A model generated the notes under the pieces. The model made no database searches. It was not told where the DNA came from and was given only the letters and a program-made list of their open reading frames with translations. Both the position numbers and the translations under genes were made by a program. From Pseudomonadota bacterium (GTDB lineage Bacteria; Desulfobacterota; Syntrophia; Syntrophales; UBA8958), in the NCBI GenBank assembly GCA_030057915.1, contig JASGUC010000027.1, positions 1 to 64,000 of the forward strand: a stretch of 64,000 bases of DNA. Reading direction: 5' to 3'. Below, piece by piece: positions 9,805-16,501 of the stretch (within the stretch, counting starts at the first letter, position 1; every line of letters begins with the position of its first letter).

Positions 9805-11187
9805 ATGTCCGAGGGTGACACCATCACGGCCGTGGCCACGCCACCGGGAGTGGGAGGCATTGCCGTTATTCGTCTCAGCGGACCCGCCGCGGAAAGGATC
9901 GGCAGGACGATCTTCCGCTCCGCCCAAGGCCATCCCCCGCCATTCGCCACCCACCGCCTGTACCACGGCCATATCGTGTCGACCGTGGACGGCGCCGTCA
10001 TCGACGAGGTCCTGGTCGTTCTCATGCGGGCCCCCCACTCCTACACCGGCGAGGATGTGCTGGAGATTCACGGCCACGGCGGCTATCTCCTGCCACGGCG
10101 GATCCTGGCGGAAACCATTCGCGCCGGCGCCCGTCCGGCGGCGCCGGGAGAATTCACGAAACGGGCCTTCCTGAATGATCGCCTGGACCTCTCCCAGGCC
10201 GAGGCGGTGGCCGACATGATCGACGCCCGAACCGAACGGGGGCTCGATCTGGCCCAATCTCAATACCGGCGTCAACTGGCAGGAGAGATAACGGCCCTGC
10301 GCGACGGGATCGTCGATGCCATCGCCCGCCTCGAGGCCGACATCGAATTCGCCGCGGACGACCCCGACGCCCCCGACGCCATGTCGATTCCCAACCGGCT
10401 ACAGGAGATAGGCCGCGAGGTCAACTCCCTCATTGCTTCCTACCGGGAAGGCAGACTCTACCGTCAGGGGGTCAGCCTGGTCATCGCCGGCCGAACCAAT
10501 GTGGGCAAATCGAGCCTTCTCAACCGTCTTTTGGGAGAAAAGAGGGCCATCGTCGCCGCCACCCCGGGCACGACCAGGGATTTCATCGAGGAGACGGTGA
10601 ATATCCACGACATCCCCGTGCGCCTCACAGACACCGCGGGCATCCGCGGCGCCACCGACGCCGTAGAGCAGGAGGGGATCGCCATGGTCTGGCAGCGTAT
10701 CGACGCCGCCGACGCCGTCCTATTAGTCCTCGACGGCTCGGAGAGCCTGACGGCGGCGGACCGGCAAATCGTCGCGGAACTGTCCGGCAAGACCCTGATC
10801 CCCTTGGTCAACAAGGCTGATCTTCCCAGGATACTGACGCCGGAGGCCCTGTCCGATCTCCTCCCGAACCATCGGGCGTTATGGATTTCAGCGAAAAACG
10901 GAACGGGGATCGACGAGTTGCTCCAGGCCGTTCGCCGCCTTTTCCTCTCCGCCGAGGGGGACGCCTCCACCGGCATGAGGATAACCTCCCTGCGCCACAA
11001 ACTGGCCCTGGAAAAGGCGTCCTTTTTCCTCTGTCAGGCCACGGCGCGGGCGGCCGGGGGAGGATCGCCCGAATTGGCCGCCGCGGACCTCCAGGAAGCC
11101 CTGGAAGCCCTGGAAGAGATCACCGGTGAGACCGCCGACGAGATGATCCTGGAGAGGATATTCGCCAACTTCTGCGTCGGCAAATAA
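9805..11187 (+). CDS. mnmE: tRNA uridine-5-carboxymethylaminomethyl modification GTPase
   Basis: GTPase that works with MnmG to modify wobble U34 in certain tRNAs. The 460-residue product begins MSEGDTITAVATPPGVGGIA, the formyl-tetrahydrofolate-binding N-terminal domain (PGEFTKRAFLNDRLDLSQAEA). The G domain is inserted in the helical domain: GRTNVGKSSLLNRL near residue 228, the TTRD switch, DTAGIR and NKAD. It ends FANFCVGK, with the catalytic Cys motif CxGK required for modification. The ATG at 9805 is chosen because the upstream in-frame extension is out-of-family and overlaps khpB. Confidence 0.97.
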   Translation: MSEGDTITAVATPPGVGGIAVIRLSGPAAERIGRTIFRSAQGHPPPFATHRLYHGHIVSTVDGAVIDEVLVVLMRAPHSYTGEDVLEIHGHGGYLLPRRILAETIRAGARPAAPGEFTKRAFLNDRLDLSQAEAVADMIDARTERGLDLAQSQYRRQLAGEITALRDGIVDAIARLEADIEFAADDPDAPDAMSIPNRLQEIGREVNSLIASYREGRLYRQGVSLVIAGRTNVGKSSLLNRLLGEKRAIVAATPGTTRDFIEETVNIHDIPVRLTDTAGIRGATDAVEQEGIAMVWQRIDAADAVLLVLDGSESLTAADRQIVAELSGKTLIPLVNKADLPRILTPEALSDLLPNHRALWISAKNGTGIDELLQAVRRLFLSAEGDASTGMRITSLRHKLALEKASFFLCQATARAAGGGSPELAAADLQEALEALEEITGETADEMILERIFANFCVGK

Positions 11188-11378
11188 GGCTTAGATCCCA
11201 GGGTAAATTTCTTCTCAATGTAAGTAGTTGATCTTGAATGATCTACTAAAACTGAGGCACGTCCTGTTTTCAGCCACTTAGAGATAGAAACAAATTTACC
11301 GTGGCTTATATCCCCTTTACAAAACTTGCCCGCTTCAGTATATTCGACCCGAAAAATTCCCTCCGGAGGTCCGTTATC
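11188..11378. other. AT-rich leader between mnmE and the FlgT-like gene
   Basis: This 190-base gap is distinctly AT-richer than its surroundings. GGTAAATTTC near 11206 is matched by an inverted partner near 11288 (AAACAAATTTACCG), so the segment could fold into a long stem. A smaller interrupted palindrome around 11224-11247 (AGTAG..GATC/GATC.TACT) lies inside. It probably holds the promoter or an mnmE 3' structure, but no clear promoter boxes were found. Confidence 0.35.
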
Positions 11379-12524
11379 ATGCCAAGATCAGCGGCGGTTA
11401 TCTGCTCTATCTGCGTTGCCTTCCTCTTCCTGTCCGCCCCTTGCGCCGGGGCTCAGCTCCGATGCATCGACGCCGAGGGAGAGGCGGCGATCTTGAACAA
11501 CGACCTTCCCTCCGCAAGGATGGAGGCCGTGGCGCGGGCAAAGTGGCATGCCATCGAGCAGACGCTCGGCGTCGATGTGAAGGCCGGAAGCTATGTGTCT
11601 AATTTTGCCCTTGTGGAAGACGTCATGAAGACCCAGGTGGGCGGATCGGTCAAAAGATTCAAGATTCTGAGCCAGACTGAAAAGGACGGCGTTCTCGCCA
11701 TGCGGATCAATGCCTGCGTGGAACCGAAAAAGGCTCAGGAGGCCATCGCCTCCGAACTGGCCCTAAACAGCGGCATTGCCGTGTTCATCCCCGCCCGGAA
11801 GCCCCAAGGGTCCGCGGGAGGGGATGCCTATGAAGAGACCAATATCCTCTCCGAAACGCTCATCGGCAAGCTTACGGAACAGCGCTACCGGGTCATCGAC
11901 GCGGCCCCCACCCATGCCCCGACGGCGGCGGCGCTGGAAAGGGCCATGCGGAGCGGCTCTACCTTGGCGGTCCGGAGCATGCTCTACAAATATCTGTCCA
12001 ACATTGCCGTTATCGGCAGCACCGACTATGCCGTATCGACGAAAAAGGGAGAGGACATCGGCTACGGCCTTTCCATGCCCTTCAACAATGTCACGGTCCG
12101 ACTCACGTATCGGGTGGTTGCCCGGAACAACAAAACCGGCAACATGGAAATCCTCAGCGCCGGCACGGAGCAGGGAAAGGGCATCCGCAACAGCGTCGAG
12201 GACGCCGCGGCGGCGGCCCTCAAGGATGTGGCGGACAAGGTCATCCCGAAAATCCTCGACAAGACCGCCCAATACCTCCAGGGGAACGAGAAGCGCATCC
12301 GGGTGACGATCGCCGGCGTCAAGGATATGGAGACCAACATCGACATCAAGGGCATCCTCCAGAACATCGTCTGGGTGTCCGAGGTGGAGGAGCTGGAGCT
12401 GGGCGAGTTCATCGTCGTCTATCCGGAAAACCCCGTTTATCTGGCAAACAGCATAAAACAGAAGGGCAACTTCACCGTTGACAACTTCACCGCCTATTCG
12501 CTGAGACTCAGCTATAAACCCTGA
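11379..12524 (+). CDS. Exported hypothetical protein with a FlgT-N/LPP20-like region
   Basis: Function unknown. The ATG at 11379 follows GGAGG and gives 381 residues with a clear signal peptide (MPRSAAVICSICVAFLFLSA, cut after CAGA). The mature N-terminus (AEGEAAILNNDLPSARMEAVARAKWHAIEQTLGV, then NFALVEDVMKTQ and GSVKRFKIL) has the layout of FlgT N-terminal/LPP20-type domains. In these, a repeated ARxEAxxxA helix is followed by a short beta segment. The middle resembles a periplasmic stress-protein-like fold, and the C-terminal third (KRIRVTIAGVKDMETNIDI) may be a second small domain. No flagellar gene is nearby, so a motility role is not supported by context. Likely periplasmic or outer-membrane associated. 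Confidence 0.7.
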   Translation: MPRSAAVICSICVAFLFLSAPCAGAQLRCIDAEGEAAILNNDLPSARMEAVARAKWHAIEQTLGVDVKAGSYVSNFALVEDVMKTQVGGSVKRFKILSQTEKDGVLAMRINACVEPKKAQEAIASELALNSGIAVFIPARKPQGSAGGDAYEETNILSETLIGKLTEQRYRVIDAAPTHAPTAAALERAMRSGSTLAVRSMLYKYLSNIAVIGSTDYAVSTKKGEDIGYGLSMPFNNVTVRLTYRVVARNNKTGNMEILSAGTEQGKGIRNSVEDAAAAALKDVADKVIPKILDKTAQYLQGNEKRIRVTIAGVKDMETNIDIKGILQNIVWVSEVEELELGEFIVVYPENPVYLANSIKQKGNFTVDNFTAYSLRLSYKP

Positions 12525-13000
12525 TGGGCCATCCATAGGCGGACCTTCCGCCCTTCCACCGGGCGGCCCCCGGGAAGGACGAAAGCGGCAGCGGCTCCTT
12601 CGACCTCCCCCGCGTCGTCATCGCCTCCTCCCTGAAGACCCGGGAGGCGGGGCGTCGCGACGGCCCCCAAGGGGCCTCCGCATTGTCGCCACGGTCGCCA
12701 CGGAAGAAAAGAGACCCCGGGGAGGCGCTCGCCACATCCGGAGACCTTCGATAACCCCGCCTTCCCGGCATCCGAACGGGACGAAAAACATGGTCCGAGA
12801 CCTTTGAAAATCCGCGCCTTCCTGTCGTCCCGTCAATGGCCGGTCGCGAGAACACCTTGAAAACAAGTTATTCCAGACTTGGCCGGCATGACGACAGGTG
12901 GCCCGAGGCGGCGTTTCTCAAAGGTCTCGGTCTGGGAATAGTTCCGGCCCGTCAGCGCTGGTTTTGCAAAGGTCTCGCCCGGACGGCGCCGGGTGAGGCT
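12525..13000. other. Intergenic stretch with repeat-family-A sequences
   Basis: No gene was recognised. The left half is GC-rich and featureless. The right half holds a complete family A element (12797-12928, listed separately) and an isolated A-type end, TTTTGCAAAGGTCTC, at 12962-12976. The convergent genes on either side end here, so the stretch may also act as a transcription-termination zone, though no U-tract hairpin was found. Confidence 0.6.
12797..12928. repeat. Family A inverted-repeat element, copy 1
   Basis: The 132-bp unit begins GAGACCTTTGAAAATCCGCG and ends GCGTTTCTCAAAGGTCTC, so the ends are imperfect inverted repeats of about 18 bases. A second inverted pair lies inside (CCTGTCGTC near the left, GACGACAGG near the right). 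Size and terminal structure match the other family A units at 33557, 38456 and 38741. No open frame of interest is present. Confidence 0.75.
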
Positions 13001-13753
13001 CTAAGCCCCAGCGCCTTCCATCCCTTGGATCAGGGCCAGGACGTTCTGCCCCAGGACCCGGTGATTGTAGCCCCCTTCCAGGATGGCGAAGCATCCCCCC
13101 TTGTTTCTGGCCGCCGCTTCCCGGACCATTTCTCCCATCTCCCGGTAATCGCCGGTCTGCAGTAGTCCGCCCCAGTCATCCACATGATTGTCGAAACCCG
13201 CAGAGATGCCGATAATATCGGCGCGGTCCCCCTCGAGAAAGGATCGGACGCCCTGGAGATAATCCCGGCGGCTCGACGACGAGGGGTTGTATATCTTCAC
13301 GTAGCCTTTTGGTCCGAGGATATTAACCGTGCCGTCGCCGAAGTGGAGATCGAAGTCGAGGACCATGGCCTCGCCGATCAGGCCGTCGCGCTTGAGCTTC
13401 TCCAGGGCGATGGCCATGTTGTTGAAATAGCAAAAACCCCAGGAACTGCCCGCCGAGGCGTGGTGTCCCGGCGGTCGGATCAGGGCGAAGCACGGTTCCT
13501 TCAAGCCGATTTGCGCCGCCTGCACGGCCCCGCCGGCAGCCAGGGCCGCAATGTCGTAAATCCCCTCCCGACGGACCATATCCAGATGATTCTGGGTATG
13601 AACGGCGGCGATGTCGTCCTCCGCGGCCGGCACGGCATTCACAATCTTCACCCTGTCCTTGATTACGGAATAAACCGCCTCGATGCGACCAAAGGCGGCA
13701 GCCGGATCGGAACAGTAAGAAATGTCGAACTCCTTGGAATAAACAACTTTCAT
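13001..13753 (-). CDS. Histone deacetylase / acetoin-utilisation AcuC family hydrolase
   Basis: Zinc-dependent amidohydrolase of the arginase/deacetylase fold; members remove acetyl groups from lysines, polyamines or small amides. In the 250 residues one sees RPPGHHA with the active-site His pair (97-98), the GFCYFNN segment, the metal-binding DFDLHFGDGT (Asp133, Asp135, His137) and ISAGFDNH carrying a further Asp ligand. The usual HH in the DxDxHHG motif is HF here. At 250 residues it is shorter than the typical 300-370, so the N- and C-terminal loops are trimmed. The substrate cannot be told from sequence. Nudix, NRDE and Sir2 genes follow upstream on the same strand. Confidence 0.9.
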   Translation of the reverse strand: MKVVYSKEFDISYCSDPAAAFGRIEAVYSVIKDRVKIVNAVPAAEDDIAAVHTQNHLDMVRREGIYDIAALAAGGAVQAAQIGLKEPCFALIRPPGHHASAGSSWGFCYFNNMAIALEKLKRDGLIGEAMVLDFDLHFGDGTVNILGPKGYVKIYNPSSSSRRDYLQGVRSFLEGDRADIIGISAGFDNHVDDWGGLLQTGDYREMGEMVREAAARNKGGCFAILEGGYNHRVLGQNVLALIQGMEGAGA

Positions 13754-14017
13754 GGCATCACCTTAAATATGTTTTGGGGACGGGACCACGCCGTCCTCAT
13801 TTCCCAGCACGCCTTTAGCCCGAATATCCACCCCCGGCGAGCGCCCCGTTTTACGCCATTCCCGGGTGGGGAGTGGCGCGGAGATGTCCGCAACTATTTG
13901 GACATTTTCATCCTTCGTTCCGACTGCCACGGGCATGGCCGTCAGTCGGCATCGATCCGCACGGCCCCCCTCAAACCATTCCCATCCTTCGTGGGGGGGC
14001 TGGACAGAGGGATCGCT

Positions 14018-14449
14018 TCATGAACCAAGGAAGCCCCGATGGCGAAGGATCTTCAGGGTGTTGGCCGATACGGGCAGGTCCGGCAGTTCCGCCGGGGAAA
14101 CCCAGCGGACCGCCAGGGCGTCGTCGGCCGCCCGGATCTCCCCCTCCAGATATTCAGCCTCCACATCGACGACGACAAAATGGTACTGGAGGCGTTTTCG
14201 GTCATCGTATTGAATGAAGTCGAAGGCATAGACCGGATTTCCTGCTTTGATGCGGATGCCGGTTTCCTCCAGGATCTCCCGTTCCGCCCCTTCTTGCATG
14301 GTCTCGCCGACCTCGAGGGAGCCGCCGGGGATGGCCCACAATCCCTGACTGGGAGGCGCCGCCCGCTGGATCAACAATACCTTGCCGTCCTTCAGGACGA
14401 TGGCCCCGACCCCCACAATCGGCCGCTGGGGATATTCCCGACGCGTCAT
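14018..14449 (-). CDS. Nudix hydrolase, ADP-ribose pyrophosphatase-like
   Basis: Hydrolyses a nucleoside diphosphate linked to another moiety. The 143-residue protein has a complete Nudix box (GGSLEVGETMQEGAEREI, continuing LEETGI) that fits GX5EX7REUXEEXGU. The N-terminal PIVGVGAIVLKDGKVLLIQRA strand and the later RWVSPAELPDLPVS are typical of the ADP-ribose/NADH branch, but specificity is a guess. GAGGAG lies just before the ATG. It sits between an HDAC-like gene and the Sir2-NRDE pair, which hints at a role in handling ADP-ribose products of NAD-dependent deacetylation. Confidence 0.9.
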   Translation of the reverse strand: MTRREYPQRPIVGVGAIVLKDGKVLLIQRAAPPSQGLWAIPGGSLEVGETMQEGAEREILEETGIRIKAGNPVYAFDFIQYDDRKRLQYHFVVVDVEAEYLEGEIRAADDALAVRWVSPAELPDLPVSANTLKILRHRGFLGS

Positions 14450-14458
14450 ATCTCCTCT

Positions 14459-14521
14459 ATTTTGTCATTTCGACCGACCATTTTGTCATTTCGACCGACC
14501 ATTTTGTCATTTCGACCGAAG
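14459..14521. repeat. Three tandem 21-bp units of family B left end
   Basis: The unit ATTTTGTCATTTCGACCGACC occurs at 14459-14479 and 14480-14500, and a third begins at 14501 but runs on into the full family B sequence (CGACCGAAGGGAGAAAT). The two complete copies are identical, which points to recent slippage or duplication of the module end. They lie just upstream of the Nudix start and may overlap its promoter. Confidence 0.85.
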
Positions 14522-14642
14522 GGAGAAATTCATGTCCCGAATGCCAGGAGGGATCTTAGGATTTCTCAGTCGCTTCGCTCCTTCGAAATGACATCTGGGT
14601 ACGCTCGCGCTCCTCGAAAGGACATTTTTCAAAGGTCTCCTC
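14501..14642. repeat. Family B palindromic module with a family A right end
   Basis: The left arm GTCATTTCGACCGAAGGGAG near 14505 pairs with an arm ending CCTTCGAAATGAC near 14590. Between them lies ATCTTAGGATTTCTCAGTCGC, also found at 53052 onward. The unit continues to ATTTTTCAAAGGTCTCC, the right end of family A (14627-14642). A closely similar segment is present at 53008-53108. It fills the gap between the Nudix gene and the NRDE stop codon. Confidence 0.75.
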
Positions 14643-14644
14643 CT

Positions 14645-15409
14645 TCAGTTTTCCAGGACGAAGACCGTGGACATCCAGAACCCGTCCCCGCCGGCATATT
14701 GTCGCTCCTCGAAACGAATCCGGTTCCGGCGGTCCTTGAGGATCACGGTGGAAGACCTCGTCCCGTAAATCGGGCTGGCGATGAAGATCGAGGCGAGGAT
14801 CCGTTCCCATTCCCGGCCCACCCCCGTATCGGGAAGTTCCTCGTCGGCCGGCCGCGACCGGTCCGCAAGGAGGGCAAACAGATCTTCGGGATGCAGTCGC
14901 CCCGCCCGGGACGTTACCCGGCGCAACCCCTCCCTGGCCTTGATCACCTTCGGCCAGGGGGAATCGAGGAGATGGTTGCTGAGACCATAGATGCCCGGGG
15001 GCAGGACAACCGGCGCTCCTCCCCGGTTGGAATAATAATGCAATTCCTCGGCGTCGCCCAGGATCAGGCTGAAACCATTGTAACGGTCCGCTTCTTCCTT
15101 TAGGTTCCCCAGATACTCCGCCGCCCCTTCCCGGCCGGCGAGAAAATCACGGACCAGCCAGCCCCGAGAAGGGGCGTCCTCCTTGTTGCGCAGCGGGTCA
15201 CGATAATTGGTGAGGGCGGCGAAACGTCCCTTTCGCGTTATTCCCAGCCAGGTCCCTTTCTCCTTCAAATCCCGGCCGCCCAGGATCCCCGGCTGGTCCT
15301 CCCAAAAATCGGCGGCCAAGGTAGGCCGCTCGTAGAATTCATCCCGGTTGGCAGCCACGACGAGGGGATAATCGGGATGCCGCCGCCAGGCCAAAAGGAT
15401 CAGGCACAT
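14645..15409 (-). CDS. NRDE/TANGO2 family protein
   Basis: Member of the NRDE (TANGO2) family of cysteine-initiated proteins. Their role is unclear in bacteria, although eukaryotic TANGO2 is linked to lipid and haem handling. The 254-residue product starts MCLILLAWRRHPDYPLVVAA and has the signature NRDEFYERPT, then GGRDLKEKGTWLGI and FAALTNYRDP. Cys2 directly after the initiator Met resembles N-terminal nucleophile enzymes, although hydrolase activity is not established. Its start overlaps the end of the Sir2 gene by ten bases, so the two are likely translated from one mRNA. Confidence 0.9.
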   Translation of the reverse strand: MCLILLAWRRHPDYPLVVAANRDEFYERPTLAADFWEDQPGILGGRDLKEKGTWLGITRKGRFAALTNYRDPLRNKEDAPSRGWLVRDFLAGREGAAEYLGNLKEEADRYNGFSLILGDAEELHYYSNRGGAPVVLPPGIYGLSNHLLDSPWPKVIKAREGLRRVTSRAGRLHPEDLFALLADRSRPADEELPDTGVGREWERILASIFIASPIYGTRSSTVILKDRRNRIRFEERQYAGGDGFWMSTVFVLEN

Positions 15410-16191
15410 AGACCGCCCATCCTTCTCAAGCTCGCCACGATTCCCGTCATCACCTCGCCGGCGCCGCCGCGGATGACCAGATCGGCGCTGGTGTCATAAG
15501 CGGTTTCCGTTTTGTTGACGATAAGCAATTTGGCCCCGGCGCCTTTGGCGTACATCGGGATATAGGCCGCCGGATAGACCACCAGGGAAGAGCCGATGAC
15601 GATCAGAAGATCACAGTTGCCGGCGGCGTCGTTGGCCTCCTTGAGGGTTTGCGGCGGCAGGGACTCGCCGAAGAAGACGACATCCGGTTTCAGAAGACCT
15701 CCGCAACGCCCGCATTCGGGGACATCGCCGCTTTCCCGGAACCTCGTCAGCATCTCCGGCAGGGGATAACGTTCAAAGCACTCCAGGCACTTCATCCACT
15801 TCATGTTGCCGTGCAATTCATAAACCCTGTCCGGCGAGTTGCCCGCCTGCTGGTGCAGGTTGTCGATATTCTGCGTGATGACACAAACCAATTTTCCCTG
15901 TTCCTCGAGCCAGGCGATGGCTCTATGGGCGCTGTTGGGGCGGGCCTGGGCAAAAATTCCTCCCTCGAAGAGAAATGTCCACTGTTTTTTTCTCGTTTCC
16001 GGACTGGAGAGAAATCTCTCGAGGGTAAAGTCTTCGGGATCGAAGCGGGACCAAAGACCTCCGGGGCTCCGAAAATCGGGGATGCCGGATTCCGTGCTGA
16101 CCCCGGCGCCAGTAAACACGACAACCCTCTCCGCGGCGGCGATCATGGCCGCCGCACGATCGATCATGGCTTTTGAATCCGCGTCGCTCAT
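15400..16191 (-). CDS. cobB: NAD-dependent protein deacylase, Sir2 family
   Basis: Removes acyl groups from lysine using NAD, producing nicotinamide and O-acyl-ADP-ribose. The ATG at 16191 follows GAGGAGA and gives 263 residues. Motifs: GAGVSTESGIPDFRS near residue 28, TQNIDNLHQQAG, the catalytic His in YELHGN, a structural zinc site of two Cys pairs (CLEC and CGRC), and GSSLVVYPA. The open frame extends upstream to 16344, but that part is not family-like. It is followed by an overlapping NRDE gene. The Tyr/Arg desuccinylase pair was not clearly identified, so plain deacetylation is the conservative call. Confidence 0.93.
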   Translation of the reverse strand: MSDADSKAMIDRAAAMIAAAERVVVFTGAGVSTESGIPDFRSPGGLWSRFDPEDFTLERFLSSPETRKKQWTFLFEGGIFAQARPNSAHRAIAWLEEQGKLVCVITQNIDNLHQQAGNSPDRVYELHGNMKWMKCLECFERYPLPEMLTRFRESGDVPECGRCGGLLKPDVVFFGESLPPQTLKEANDAAGNCDLLIVIGSSLVVYPAAYIPMYAKGAGAKLLIVNKTETAYDTSADLVIRGGAGEVMTGIVASLRRMGGLCA

Positions 16192-16351
16192 CGGGGCTCT
16201 CCTCAAAAAAGGCATTGGCAACCACTTTTGGTTTACGATACACCATCTTCCGGGAAAATCAAAGGACGATGTTGAAGTCCCCGCGGGCGCTATATTAGAA
16301 TACCTGCCGGCTCTCGATCCCATGAGACGGCAAAACATGGACAACCCGCTT

Positions 16352-16378
16352 TGTCATTTCGACCGAAGGGAGAAATCC
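16352..16378 (+). repeat. Family B repeat, single arm
   Basis: TGTCATTTCGACCGAAGGGA followed by GAAATCC, one unpaired copy of the family B arm. It lies upstream of the diadenylate cyclase promoter. The same sequence occurs in inverse orientation at 18002-18028, so copies flank the cyclase gene. Confidence 0.85.
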
Positions 16379-16400
16379 TTGAAGGTCGCTCGGAAGGGCC

Positions 16401-16429
16401 TTGACAGGGAAGGGACAACCTAATAGTCT
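16401..16429 (+). promoter_or_regulatory. Candidate promoter of the diadenylate cyclase gene
   Basis: TTGACA at 16401-16406 is a perfect -35. With a 17-base spacer the -10 would be TAGTCT (16424-16429); a better-looking TAATAG begins at 16421 but with only 14 bases between. Transcription would start near 16436, right at the left arm of the perfect hairpin listed next. Confidence 0.45.
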
Positions 16430-16436
16430 GCGGAAG

Positions 16437-16475
16437 TTCGGCAAGGCCACCGCACGAAATCCGCGCCTTGCCGAA
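16437..16475 (+). promoter_or_regulatory. Perfect 11-bp inverted repeat in the cdaA leader
   Basis: TTCGGCAAGGC (16437-16447) and GCCTTGCCGAA (16465-16475) are exact inverse complements separated by 17 bases. It is placed between the candidate promoter and the start codon at 16502, so it would be at or near the 5' end of the mRNA. It could be an operator, an mRNA-stabilising hairpin or a regulatory fold; no known riboswitch consensus was recognised. Confidence 0.6.
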
Positions 16476-16501
16476 ACTCTGGAAATGGAGCGTCAACCTC
16501 G

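Noticed and set aside
14459-14642. CRISPR array
   Set aside because: The 21-bp repeats are directly adjoining without spacers, and no cas gene is present.
13001-16191. Anti-phage defence island (Sir2 plus Nudix)
   Set aside because: The Sir2 protein has the compact housekeeping CobB layout with a zinc site, and no defence effector or partner is fused or adjacent.
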